Below are positions 25,441-36,970 of a stretch of DNA of 64,000 nucleotides, one piece after another (position 1 is the stretch's first letter; each line of letters begins with the position of its first letter). The notes under the pieces were generated by a model, which worked only from the letters and a program-made list of their open reading frames with translations, was not told the DNA's origin and searched no databases. The DNA is from Andrena cerasifolii (Eukaryota; Arthropoda; Insecta; Hymenoptera; Andrenidae). The position numbers and the translations under genes were made by a program. The DNA is taken from positions 11,437,114-11,501,113 of the forward strand of contig NC_135128.1 of NCBI RefSeq assembly GCF_050908995.1. The letters are read 5' to 3'.

Positions 25441-26676
25441 TCAAAATGATTGGAAAATCATGAATTACCAGAGGAATCGAATGAACCGATAATTGCATCC
25501 CATGAAATTGATCAAGAAGAAATGTGTGTAAATTTGTACGTAATTCGCATGTAATCTACGCATAATCTACACATATCCAAGAAATTATTTAACGTGATGG
25601 AAAAATTGGTCTCGCGATGTGTATCCTTGTCCTTCCAAAACGATGAGAGAAAAGCAATGACCAGAGAGGAGAGATGAAGTTTTTGCACGGAGAAGGGGAG
25701 ACGAGAAAGAGACTGGATAAGTAGAAATAGCAATAACGATGACGAAAACGGACACGTACACATGTGGTAAATTATTGAAAGCTGCTCAAGCACCTATTTG
25801 TACGCAATACATTTTTTAGAAAAGTGGAACGTATGTTAACCACGCGTACTCTTGAACAGAAAATTGTACAAGATCATTTTATTTTTTTTAATTTAAGCGT
25901 TTCGTGATCATACACGTTAATAATAAACATGTAATAAAAATTGAACTTCGCTATAACAATGTGTTACCTCAAGTTTTCGTGTGGTACAGCATTTTAAAAG
26001 AAAGAGGACGATTCAAGTCAGTAGCATCTAGAAAAAATGTGTGCCGTATCTTGTTTTATGTTCTAACGAACTTACAGCAGTGATTTACAAATTACATGTC
26101 TCATTATATTCTAGACTCAATTAGATGGTAGGATAGATACTGCAACATTTTCGCATCTATTACAGTTTTTCATACGTACTTACGGTACAGTGGATAATCG
26201 AAAAGGTAGGATTTAGTTTGCTGCGATTTAAACTTCAACCGAACTATTGTTTTGATCTAAATAAAAGAAACTAAGCGATTTTTACTACACTGGTTGATTA
26301 TGTTCACTGTACATACATACTTCTTTTTGTTGACATAATGTTCTGTTCTACAGAGTGCAGCGTGACCATCAATTTAATCTGTACTAATCTGTAGTACCGC
26401 GCTTTATGTTGCAATGAATATCGCTCAACGGTGGGTGGTGGTGGTGGTGGTTACGGTTACAACGATCGGATGAAAAAAGAAAGTAATAATTCGAACTTTC
26501 CACTGAAAAGTCGAGAATAACACTCTCTGTCGCACGTGTTCTGTTTTCTTGTTCCTCCTCTTCCTCCTATTCCTCCACTTGCTCTTCTTGTTTTTCTTGT
26601 TCTTTTTCGTTTTCCTTTCGTTATCGTCCTGTACATTACCAAGTATAAGTAATATATGTGCATACACTATGTGAGT
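25441..26676. other. Intergenic Dronc-PSME3 region (converging 3' ends)
   Basis: It contains the Dronc 3' UTR with AATAAA hexamers at 25922 and 25933 and the PSME3 3' UTR. A G-rich GGTGGTGGTGG run lies at 26430-26450. No gene is recognised. Confidence 0.65.
25922..25938 (+). terminator. Candidate Dronc poly(A) signals
   Basis: Two AATAAA hexamers (25922-25927 and 25933-25938) about 480-500 bp after the Dronc stop codon. Confidence 0.5.
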
Positions 26677-28305
26677 TTAATACAAGGATTGCGTATTGGA
26701 AGAGCGTGGTTTCTTTATCTTCTCCAAATTCTTGATTACCAAATCGTGCAGAGAACAATAGCGATTACGGACCTCGCACATAACAAGCCAAAGACTCACA
26801 TATTCTTTCTCGTCCAACTCTTGGACCGCTCTTCTGTAATCGCTAATGTGTGGGTACTTGGCAACTTTACTAACAATCTTTCCTCTAGAGATAAAGTACC
26901 TGGCAAATTGAGAAATGTTTTTGTTTAGCAAAATTGCATTACGTTTTATGTTTCGTTAGAAACTAAAATTCCGAGGGACATTCCGACGGCATTCATATTA
27001 TAATACCTCGATATTTGATCGAAAAATGCAGCAGCCTCGCTTTCAACGGATTGTATCTCAGCAAGTGTATCTTCCTGGATCGACACACCAAAATTATTCC
27101 CATCTTCGATTTTTGGAATCAGGAAAGAAATCCACATTTTCAACTGAAATTTTAATGATAGTCTATGTAAACAATGGCAACGTTTTATTGCTTGGATGAA
27201 AATTTGTATTATTTCATGGGATACCTACCAAGTTAGAATCTTCCAACAGTTGTCGAATATAAGGTTTGACTATATGAATAAGATCGCACAAGGGCTTATT
27301 ACAAGGTACAGGTCCATGTGGTAATACCATCACTTTAGTTCCACTAGTATTATCTATGCTATTATCTATTTTTTGCTTCTTCGTGGTAGGTCCATCTTCG
27401 GAATGATTAAGAATTATAGGATCTGGAATGGGTACGTTTAAATCTTGATGAACATCCGACAATTTTCTATTACAAAATCCAGGTGTCTCCAACAGTTCGT
27501 TCAATTTCACGATCTTCTCTGGAAATCCTTTCAACAGCAGCTGCTCAGCCTGAACAATGTAAATGATTTACATACATGGTATATCTTGTTAGGGTTGAAG
27601 CAAAAAAAAACCATGTACCAAGGAAATATTTAAATAATTACCTTAGTTTTAAGAGAGTCTTTATATTCCTGAACCTGTAAGAGCAACGCGAAACTTGTTG
27701 AATTGGTAGATGGTATGTTAATTATTGCCACAATACGTACACATTTTAGATGCAGATACATATTTAATTATTGATACGACGTCTACTTGTCTCCAACGGA
27801 ATTGAACGTGGAAGATTTTCTTTGTAAACGATGAGTTTTAATACATTATTCTACATCGATAGGTAGGCGATTGATTGTCCATCGAGTCGTGAGATTAGTC
27901 AAAATAACAAAGAGTTATGAGAAATTGTATAAGGTTTGAAAGGAAAGATTGTAACGATATTATATGCATATATGTACACAAGCATTGTTTTTTTGTTGTA
28001 ATACATACATAGGTATTATATCACTGGTCGAGTTCAACCACTAAAAACGTGAACTAACTGAACGGATGATAAATCCAGGTATTAATAGCACCTTCCACGG
28101 AAATATTGTTAAAAAGAGAAACTACCGCGACTACGACCTCGAGCGTAACGATGCCGGCCCGAGTTAAACGCTACACTAACCTAAACATTCCTACTTGTAG
28201 TTTATCAGATGACCAACGCGGCCAACTCAGGCCAATAATTCTGTTGATTGCGACTGATATTGTAAGAGAAAATATTTTTACCTTCTGTGCTGTAGTACCC
28301 GCCAT
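26677..28305 (-). CDS. PSME3: Proteasome activator PA28gamma (11S regulator, REG/PSME3)
   Basis: Five exons on the minus strand: 28305-28282, 27674-27642, 27549-27229, 27143-27007 and 26899-26677 (245 aa; human PSME3 is about 254). Joins keep phase (0, 0, 0, 2). Visible family features are an N-terminal helix (VQEYKDSLKTKAEQLLLKGF), the loop with PIPDPI, a basic nuclear-signal-like KKQK stretch, GTKVMVLPHGPV, the activation loop IEDGNNFGVSIQE (about residues 138-150) and the C-terminal KNLEKIKKPRSSN segment ending SLY. The protein forms a heptameric nuclear cap that opens the 20S proteasome in an ATP- and ubiquitin-independent way. The first two coding exons are tiny (8 and 11 codons). It lies about 1 kb downstream of Rpn6 in the same orientation. 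Confidence 0.93.
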
Positions 28306-29330
28306 TATACAGTCCATAAAAAAAAAGCTTTAGAAAATATAACCACACTGTCTCTTTGTTGTAACGTACGACTTCAAACAGGAAGTAGCGATGCATATTC
28401 CTACTACGCCATCAAATCAGAATCTGTAACGCTAGCGCCGTTACGGTAATTCCATTGTAATATCAATTTCTTTCGTTTAGAAAATACCGTGTATTCTGTT
28501 ATTATACCGTGAATTATAGAAGTTTTCGAAATATTGCAACGGTAAAACGGCACGCCAACTTTTCGTTTTTCATTCGTTACGCATCGAATGACACATGTAA
28601 ATGCTCAATAGAATTTCGCATAGGTATATGTATATATGTATGCATTTGCGTAAGGATAGTACATATGTATATCAACCATATCGTTCGAACGATTGAAGAA
28701 ATACCGATATTACCGATTACAGAAAATTGGTTGAAAATCAGTTTCTCCATTATATTACTATAGAAATGAAAAGATCTCAATACCCACATGTACCAGTTAC
28801 GTACATACATATATGTAGGTAGTAATGTTTAATAATAGAAGTAGAGGAAGAATGGGTAAAGCGTGGTCTAACTTATGATAAAAAAGAGAATAAAATTTTG
28901 CGATTTTTTATTTCTCACTGCATCAAGAGGATAAGTAAAGTAATAAAATTAATTATTTCCCTTCGTGGCATTGTATTTCATAGTTTATACACCACGATCT
29001 CATCTTCCTGTTGTGTTTTTCAAGACAAAGTGGACAAAAAGTCCTATGAAAAGTTTCCTATGTACGGCAGAAAAAGAAAAGAAAAAATACGTAGCACAGT
29101 ACATACTACGTTGAGATGGTTGAAATTTTGCATTTCTAAACATTATGATACCATCGCACCCGGTATCGTTCGGAAAAAAACAGAAAAGGTAAAAAATGTC
29201 GGAGGCAAGAATATATTACAATAAACATGAAGAAATGGAATTTAATTAGGTGTCTCGCAACACGAAACGATAGTTAATGGTAATAATAATCGTAAGAAAT
29301 TTTGCTGGCAGAAATATATATTAAACAAGG
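28306..29330. other. Intergenic PSME3 promoter / Rpn6 3' flank
   Basis: AT-rich DNA between the two proteasome genes. A plus-strand frame at 28898-29224 encodes a Lys/Arg-rich peptide with no family I recognise and is left uncalled. A minus-strand ATTAAA (plus TTTAAT near 29241) could be the Rpn6 poly(A) signal. Confidence 0.5.
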
Positions 29331-30846
29331 CTAAGTGAGTTTTTTCGCTTTTTGATAAAGCGTGTCGACGACCTTGCCCATGCTGTGTATCGTATCCAGT
29401 GCAAGTTCGTAAGTCTTGTCGCGGGGAGTGTCTTCGAAAACGATTAGAACACCTTCACCCTGATCGAGAACACCCTTCAATTTTTTATCCAATATCATCT
29501 GCGAGAGCTTCTTCTCAACTTGCGCTAGTGGTAACGATATGCAAGTCGCAATATGGCTTACCTATATTGAAGGGCAAAGAAAAAGAGGAAGCAAAATGAA
29601 TGAGTAATTCGAAATCTGAGGAGAAATGTGATCTCGATCGGAAGTAGACTACAGTAGTAGATATACCTGTACACGCGAATACGGTTCGACCAAGCGACAC
29701 AAGTTTTGCTCAAGCATCGCGTCGTAAAGAGAACCGAGATGAGCGCGTACAATTACATCGTCCTCGAGTTCCTCTCGATACTTCTTAACAGCAGCCTGAA
29801 AATCTGCTAGTGAACGCTGATGACTAGCTTCGGCGACGGCCCGCATTGCATCCAAATCTCGGCCAGCATATTTTACGGGCAATTTACCGGACATGATGGA
29901 CTGAACGTCATCCGGTGTTCGTAACATGATTTTCGACAATAACATGTACTTCAAAGCCGTTAAAGCTTTCGGGCTTTCGACGCTGTCGTACCTAGACACA
30001 ACAGCAGCGTTCGATATAAAAATACATGGGTGAAATTTAAGCAACTTGCAACCCCCAACTTACCCCTCGAATGCCTCGTAGAAATAAGAATAAGCTGTTT
30101 TAAAATCTCGTTCATCCGCTGCGTGTAAGATCCCAGATTGTAAATCTAATGCAGCCTGCATTTTTGGTGGACAATAAATTGCATTAGCTGTTGTTCTAGC
30201 ACTGGTAAGAGCTGCTCTCGCTTTTGCTAAATTACTCAGCGCATGATAAGTTTTGCTCTCCAACAATTGGACTTCCACTAATAGTTGTTTGTCATCCAAC
30301 TTCTTAAGTTCCTTGAGTAAAGCCGAACCTAACTGTAGCGCTTCGCTGTACATACCAGTATCAAAATACAATGCTATCAAACGTGCTTCCAGCGATTGTC
30401 TTAAAAATGTCCTACGTTCCTCTTTTGCCCATTCTATACACTCTTTACACAACTGGACCTGTACGGAGAACAAAAGACAGTGAAACTGGCAACTAGAATT
30501 TAATAAGAAGCATATGCCAAGATACCTCGATGCCAATACCGGCTTCTAGATCCAAAAAAAAGTCCACCAACGATCGTACGAGCTTCGCAGCTTTAGCTTT
30601 GCTAATTAAACTAAGAAATGGTCTGGTAGCTTTTATCAGTTCAGCCAATTCTTTTGCTTTGCCTTCTTTCTTATAGAGCTCACCAAGGTGTAGAATACCT
30701 TGCTCCTTCACTCGAATATTATCTTCGTCATCTTCGGTAACACCGATTGTTGGATCGGATACAATTTCGTTTAACAGCGAAATACCCTCGCTACGATTCG
30801 TCATCGAAACTGCTTGGGCCCGCTCGAACAACATCGCACCGGCCAT
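29331..30846 (-). CDS. Rpn6: 26S proteasome lid subunit Rpn6 (PSMD11)
   Basis: Four exons on the minus strand: 30846-30526, 30458-30064, 29991-29667 and 29561-29331 (423 aa, equal to the family length of about 422). Introns are 67-105 bp and phases match (0, 2, 0). Conserved blocks include SKAKAAKLVRSLVDFFLDLEAG, CIEWAKEERRTFLRQSLEARL, LLVEVQLLESKTYHALSNL, ARAALTSARTTANAIYCPPK, the PCI region with LLEQNLCRLVEPYSRVQ, and a C-terminal MILDKKLKGVLDQGEGVLIVFE followed by a helix ending KAKKLT. Rpn6 is the alpha-solenoid/PCI clamp that holds the 19S lid on the 20S core. The start Met begins MAGAMLFERAQ, aligned to the family N terminus. It is transcribed divergently from TMEM17 across a shared 1-kb region. 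Confidence 0.95.
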
Positions 30847-31830
30847 CTCAAAAACTTACACCCTCTTGGAGGATTCGATACAGAAAAGCAATAACCTCTG
30901 TTCTTCTCGAAAGAATGATCGTTCTTATGACAACTAAAGCAGTTCCTTTTTAAAAATACTTTGACATTCAATCAAGTGTACGGAGCAAAAGAATCAGTCT
31001 AGTACGTTAAATGCTCCATACGCTTGCAAATAGAGTTATTATGAGCTTTCCGACACTTTGCGATGCTTCGTGTGTTCAGTGTTGTCACTTTGTTGGTTGA
31101 CCGACCGGATCGCTCCAGACCGCTCGCTTCAACCCGCTTGATCCTCACTCCTCAGAACCATAAAGCTCGTGTCACGCTGCTACGTGAGTCAATTCAACCA
31201 CTAATTTTAATAGGGATGAATAGGGATAACGTATCATACGCCATTTTCACTTATTGCTTTTCATCGTAAAACACGTACACTCATTTACACGTTTCTACTA
31301 CACAATAGATTACGTTTCTTCTTGTTTCTATGTACATACATACTTATAATACGATGCAAAACGTAAGTAGGTATGTATGTATCGGTACACTGGCGTTTGG
31401 CGTGTTTCCACGCCAATTTTAGTTTGCACCTTTCACCGCTATGTGGTGATCAGTGGTGACTGGTGATTGGTGAACCCTGGTGAACGCGAGTAACGTGAGT
31501 CAACGCGAATGATAGGATAGTGTTATTTTATTCGTCCGTGAGTCAAACAAGAATTTAAAACGCTTTTTAAAATTTAGAGTGATAACCAAACAGTTTCGTT
31601 GTTGTTTATTGTTAATTACTGATTTGATTTACAGTGCCTCTATAAGGGTTCAAGAACTTTTCACACTGCTAATACATAACGAAATAAACCAGTTTGCATA
31701 TCTTCCATATAACCTCCGTTTATATATTAACTATATCATTCATTATGTCGAGAATAATTTCGAACGCCATATCGGAATGTGGTGAACGATCTACACTTTA
31801 CAATTAAACTGTATAAATATATAAATTTTC
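30847..31830. promoter_or_regulatory. Divergent promoter region between Rpn6 and TMEM17
   Basis: The two start codons face away from each other with 984 bp between them. No TATA box is obvious. The segment near 31440-31500 has short TGGTGATTGGTGA-like repeats. I see no other gene. Confidence 0.5.
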
Positions 31831-32609
31831 ATGCAGCCAGCGTCCTTACTCAAACATTCTACGGAGCAATGTACCTACTATCGTAAGTTTTTGCGCGATT
31901 AGGAACGGTTGCGCGATTTTCTGCCAAGGCCTAAAATAGAATACAATGGCTTGCAGGAAAGAAAACGAGACCGAACTTGCCATTTCAAATGGCTCTATAC
32001 ATCGATCTTTGGATTTTTCCAGTATGGTTGTTGATCACCATTACAAATTTGGAGGCCAAAGTAAATACACTGCCTATCGTAACGCATAATTCTTTTACAT
32101 GTTGGTGGAGATTAAAGTCATCGTCGTTCTGCTTAATCCGGCTTCAGGCAAATCATATTATGTAATTGAATTTCCTAATCTTGCAGTACGAAAGCTTGAC
32201 GAGTGTTTCAAAAGTGGTTACACTAACAGCAGTCCTGGTACTTTTAGTGTTTGAAAGTTTAAAGTTATATTTGGGATATCTTGGAAATCTTGGTGGAAAG
32301 GTAGTTGTATTCTGCGTATAGTATGAGTGTACGCGTAATGTACGCGTAATGTAAGAAGATTGCTTACAGATTCCAGAATTAGCCAGTTGTTGGTTAATCT
32401 TGACACTGATACAACTTCCTCTGGATGTGTTTCTCCTTTTCGATTATGAGACACTGTTGCATCTTAGTAAAACATTCATTCATTCCTTTACGACTGGTCT
32501 AGTTCTTATTGAAATTGTAACAGGTATGATTGCTTTAAAAAACTTAGCAGACCAACGTGCTAAAATATTTTACCTGGCACAGCTATACAATATGCGTGAG
32601 AGACATTAA
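31831..32609 (+). CDS. Tmem17: Transmembrane protein 17 (TMEM17), ciliary transition-zone protein
   Basis: Four exons: 31831-31882, 31957-32060, 32187-32300 and 32370-32609 (169 aa), with GT/AG joins in phases 1, 0 and 0. The protein has four hydrophobic segments and the family blocks LPFQMALYIDLWIFPVWLL, FESLKLYLGYLGNLGGKIPE and LILTLIQLPLDVFLLFDYE, ending in a hydrophilic tail. TMEM17 belongs to the B9/MKS complex of the ciliary transition zone that gates membrane protein entry; in insects it would act in ciliated sensory neurons and possibly sperm. The start Met at 31831 is the first in the inferred first exon. A poly(A) signal follows at 32781. Confidence 0.88.
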
Positions 32610-32780
32610 TTTGGTGATTACAATTATATCTCGATTATTATTCTATACAAGTGTTGGGATTAATGTGAAACAATGAAACCTTACATGTCGTATCAATGAC
32701 TTTGTAATATGTATCTGTTTCCCACAAACTCTGCATCTTCCTCGTGTCCTCCGTTACGCATAAACATATATTATCTGTGT

Positions 32781-32786
32781 AATAAA
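32781..32786 (+). terminator. Candidate TMEM17 poly(A) signal AATAAA
   Basis: The hexamer lies 172 bp after the TMEM17 stop and 9 bp before the GLTP stop codon on the other strand, so cleavage would fall inside the GLTP coding end. Confidence 0.55.
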
Positions 32787-32794
32787 CTAATATT

Positions 32795-34927
32795 CTATGG
32801 TGTACTCTGAAGACGATGAGTTTTATAAAATAATTGTAGCACCGAAACGTTTTGCCGCAAATTTGTCAGGTAGATTTCCATGTTGTGCGTAAAAATTTCA
32901 TTTTGATCAGCTTGCTGGCTGGTTAGTGCTTGTAAAAATTGCGAGCGTGTGGGCATCATACGAGAGAGGAGCTGTTGATAAAACCAGTTGAATTTCAGTG
33001 AAATTTCACTGTCACACAGTGGGTGTAAACTGTAAACTGTATCTACTTGGAAGAAGAATGGTATATTATACTAGGTTAAAGTAATCTATACCATCAGCAT
33101 TAATATTTTAAAATTTAATTTCGGGCCTTCATTAATTAGCACTTGTATGTATACGATTGAGTCATTGAGTTGGAGGTTGTGAGAAATACAATGCTGTCTC
33201 GAAAAGAAGCCATCGATAGCGCCGCAACTTCTTTTGTAGTTGCCGTGGCGACGCGTGGCGACTGGTGAGTGAGAGATGCCAGAGAGATCTATTCCGTCCT
33301 TTCGAACCGACTTCAAGAAGGTGGAGGTTATAGATTCGACCCGTATTATTTTTTTTTTATATTTGTCCCCGCATAACTGCTCAGCGTATGGACCGATTTT
33401 CATGATCTTTTTTTTATTTGAAAGAGGGCGATGCCCCGGTGGTCCTATCCTACACTACATCAATATTGGCCCAATATTCTGCCAGTTCTGGATAATGATA
33501 AAGACTATTGTCACCTAATTATTATTATTTTATGCACGTCCGAGTATATCTCCTCAGCATGTTGTGTCAATATATATAAAACTAAAAAGCTAAAAATAAA
33601 AAATTAAAAAAAAATTAAAACCGACTTCAAAATAATAAAAATCCATTAAAAAGTAAAAAATAATTTTTCCCCTTATTTAATCTACGACTCTCATATTTTT
33701 AAGTCGGCGCCTCATCATTTTTATTATTTTGAAGTTGGTTTTAATTTTTTTTTTAATTTTTTTATTTCGATAGACGTCTCCGCGACGTCTAGTTTATGGT
33801 TTGTTGCGGTCGCGCTGTCGCTGCCCCCCTATTCAGTCTTATTGTTAGTCCCTCCCATTAGTCAAATGCAAGCCGAATCGATCAAGTATCTACTTACCCG
33901 TCTTGCAAAGAGCTCGCGCCCGGTCCCGATGTGTGGGTTCTTTTAAAGGCAAAACGAGACAAAACTATATATAATACTTAGTAAGTAGGGGCTAGAAAAC
34001 CTCTGGTGGTTCAGGTATGTATGTCGCATTATTGACTATACTTTGCCTATTTTAATCTTAATTCTAACTGCTGGTGGCGTTGCGATGGTATTCTATTTGG
34101 AACCGATAACGTTGCATGTGATACGAAAGTGATCTAAAGTCGCCAAGACGTGTTACAAAAATTTACGTTAACTTTTGTCCGCTGGTTCGATAAATGCGTA
34201 CTTACATCGAAAAGCTGTTGTGCCATCCATGCGTGATACGGTTCCAAGGCCTCTTTGTAAGACTTTTTTAAAAATGCCACTAAATCCTCAGTCGGCGTAC
34301 CCGTTTTGGTGTCTTGCACAATTTTTTCAAAAAAAAGTAAAATCATGTTTAAAGCTCTGTAATTGGTACATATTAGAATTCATTGAAGCAAATGGTCGAT
34401 AAAGAAGATGAAATCGACCCGAACCGAGACAAGATAAACGATTAAAAGCCTATACCTAGTTAACCACAACAAAGCATCTGTAGCGATTAAATTGGTTTTG
34501 GTAGCTTTTTCAATTAAAATCATGTCTTGTAGCGTTACATTCTCTTCTTTGTTCGTTTCGTGCGTGGCTGTGAGTTTCTGCAAATAGATTTGAATGCATA
34601 ACTTGGGATGGTACGGGCGCCTTGCGCGCGTTGAGTGTTTTAATGAAACTTACGTCGATATTGCCTTGAATGTCATATTTGATAGGAGCGAAAACTTTGC
34701 CGAGTTTATCTGAAAGATTGGTTCACGATTCATGGCAGTGGTGAAACTATATGTATACATATATTACATGTGTTCGTGTACATAGCATAGCAACAGATGG
34801 GCCCACGTATGTATGTTTACATACCTACGATTCTCACAATGCCACGAGCTGCAGCTAGGAATTCTACTGTGTTTATCTTGCCTTGCACGATTCCTGGGAA
34901 CAGAGGTTTAATCTCACTTTGTGGCAT
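32795..34927 (-). CDS. GLTP: Glycolipid transfer protein (GLTP)
   Basis: Five exons on the minus strand: 34927-34825, 34709-34654, 34577-34456, 34356-34206 and 32971-32795 (202 aa; human GLTP is 209), phases 1, 0, 2, 0. Lipid-headgroup residues of the family are conserved: Asp47, Asn51 and Lys54 in YDIQGNIDK, Trp91 in LLWLTR and His135 in EPYHAWMAQQLFD. The last exon reads LLSRMMPTRSQFLQAL and ends HRLQSTP. The protein is a soluble all-helical carrier that moves glycosphingolipids between membranes from the cytosolic side. The start MPQSEIKPLF is chosen by family alignment; an in-frame ATG 39 bases upstream (34966) would add 13 residues. The 1.2-kb last intron is filled with repeat DNA and would hide the final exon from a short-range search. 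Confidence 0.9.
33239..33252. promoter_or_regulatory. RFX X-box-like palindrome
   Basis: GTTGCCGTGGCGAC fits the RFX X-box pattern (GTTRCC, two bases, GGYRAC type). It lies 630 bp downstream of ciliary gene TMEM17, inside the GLTP last intron. The position is unusual for an X-box, so it may be chance. Confidence 0.25.
33306..33515 (+). repeat. Dispersed repeat, copy 1
   Basis: The segment starting ACCGACTTCAAGAAGGTGGA and containing TTGTCCCCGCATAACTGC matches an inverted copy at about 45925-46030. This type of sequence is widespread in insect genomes. It sits in the last GLTP intron. Confidence 0.75.
33600..33763. repeat. AT-rich hairpin ending in AACCGACTTCAAAATAATAA
   Basis: Bases about 33600-33643 and 33717-33763 are inverted copies of each other. 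The left half is similar to 45835-45920, so it belongs to the same repeat family as the neighbouring dispersed repeat. Confidence 0.75.
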
Positions 34928-36970
34928 ATCTTTGCTCTCTTTTTTACTGGGAGCGAGCCGCAACATTGTTTTCCGCTTGGAACGAGCGTATATGTACGAG
35001 TATATGTATATGCATATGTAGCTTGAATTAAGAGTATATACGAAACGGTCTGTAACAGAGACGTTGTGGTCTTGAGATCGATACACGTTCAACTAGGCAC
35101 AAACAATTTCTTCTTCGTTCCGTATACGGATATGCTTCGCCAAGCGGTTTCAGTTGATAAAGCTGATAAACAGTGATATCTTTGATAAGTACTTGTCACA
35201 ATAGGAATTTGTGGAGTACCCGGATGTGGCCGATAGCCTCTAAACATATTCTAATTTGTCATTTTGTAAATGATCCGTTACAACGAAATGAACGTCGCGT
35301 CGTGTATATATTGTAGGTAGGAATAACGGTGCAGGGTAGTGGTGGGGAGGATAATCGTAACAAGAATGGTGTTGTACTTGTGATATTTTCCTATGTTATA
35401 CATATATGTATAACGATTTGAGTAGGAAATACAAAGATTTAAAGTACTATTTCGTTGATTACCTTGGTAGTTTGGCTGTGTGCAGAGCATTCGTGTATCT
35501 CATCTTGAGCGACAGTATATCCTAATGTGAAGTTTTCGCTTTTATTAGTTAGATTGTACTTTAACTACGCCTACATATATTATTATCACCGGTAAGGCAT
35601 CCTAGTTACTTTTATCAAGTTGATTTTATATTCGTAAAGTGGCTGGCGAAATAACGCACATGTCAATGGAAATTTTCTCAGTATCTACAGTTAGTAAAGA
35701 AAGTATTTGGACGCTTTGTAAAATCGTATAACTTTTTTAGAATTGGTCCAAACGACATGGTTTTTTTTTTAGGAGCTAGAATGATTAGTTTGCTAAATGG
35801 TGTGTTTCGCAGTTTTGAAAAAAATGGAATTGGTCGTAATATAAAAAATAAATAGTAAAGATAGAAGTTTTTTTTAACTGATTTTGATGAAATTTTAGGC
35901 ATGTATATAACTTACTTCAATCTACAAACGGGTTTTTTGAATTTTCATTACAGGCTCACAAAAAAAGTTAAAAAAACTACCTTTATTATTTTTTTTTGCT
36001 ATTCCAACCAATTCCATTTTTTTTCAAAACTACGAAACACGTCACTTAGCAAACTAATCATTCCAGCTTCTAAAAAAACCCATGTCGTTTAGACCAATTC
36101 TAAAAAAGTTATGCGATTTTAATAAGTATCCAAATACTTTTTTTACTAACTGTATATATTATTATCTATGCATCGTCCCGTGCTTCTTTTGTCGCATTTG
36201 CATAAGTGATTTGCAGGAAATCAAAAGAACGTTTGCCATTCATACATGCGTACATGCGTGGTTCGTACATTGTAGTAAGTTTGTAAGGCTTTCCTGTTTG
36301 AGGTGTGATTTTATCAAGTACATATATGTACATACATACATCCGAGTTTGCGGTAGAAAGCAATGTTTGGAATGATATTTACAAAAGGTATCATAGTAGT
36401 CTCTCAAGTATAGGTTTCACAATATTGTATAAAATTCATATTGATTCACGATGTTCTAAATCTGCTAAATATGTATCTACTAACATTCTACATGCAGAGG
36501 TCTTTCTGCCGCCTCTTTTTTTATCTCTCTCTCTCCGTTGTATTTTATGGTTATGTATTATAGGATCTATATGTAGATACCATCAGATGGTCTCCACGTT
36601 TCGCGTAGAAAGCTCTGCTATAGCAGTATTTACTCGAGTATGTGATAAAGATTGAGAATATTGTTTCCGAATGTGGCGTATTAGTGGAATAACGTACCCG
36701 GAGTTTCCTCGACTACGAAGGGAATACACATACATACACACATACGTACACTGGGTTTCCGAGTTTGGCCTGGTTCAGCCTGAAGCGGATTATGTACATA
36801 GTACAATACATATCAATATGGTGTATGTACATACGTACGATACGAGACGATGACGAATCACGGATAGAGACGAGGAAGGAACTGGCGCACTGGTATCGAG
36901 TATCGATTCGCATCGTTTGGCACTGATTGCGCATCCTTTCGAACGTGTATAATGAGCGTGGTGTGGAACT
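34928..36970. other. Intergenic GLTP-metallopeptidase region
   Basis: It contains the GLTP promoter and leader, a fold-back element at 35685-36154 and many TACATACATA microsatellite-like words. No gene is recognised. Confidence 0.6.
35685..36154. repeat. Fold-back element with about 200-bp arms
   Basis: Arms about 35685-35890 and 35945-36154 are reverse complements (outer ends ACAGTTAGTAAA / TTTACTAACTGT). Peptides read from the two arms in opposite directions share FFSKLRNT and FGPILKK/FRPILKK words, which confirms the inversion. The spacer is about 55 bp. Confidence 0.85.

Noticed and set aside
28898..29224. 108-codon plus-strand frame between PSME3 and Rpn6
   Set aside because: Basic peptide with some coding-like look near FQDKVDKKSYEKF, but no recognised family, no promoter and AT-rich codons; not enough to call.
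33086..33403. 105-codon minus-strand frame in the GLTP intron
   Set aside because: It reads through a dispersed repeat; the true GLTP last exon lies at 32795-32971.
34134..34205. Read-through C terminus of GLTP exon 4
   Set aside because: A proper donor (GAT|GTAAGT) ends the exon, and a family-matching last exon was found 1.2 kb downstream.
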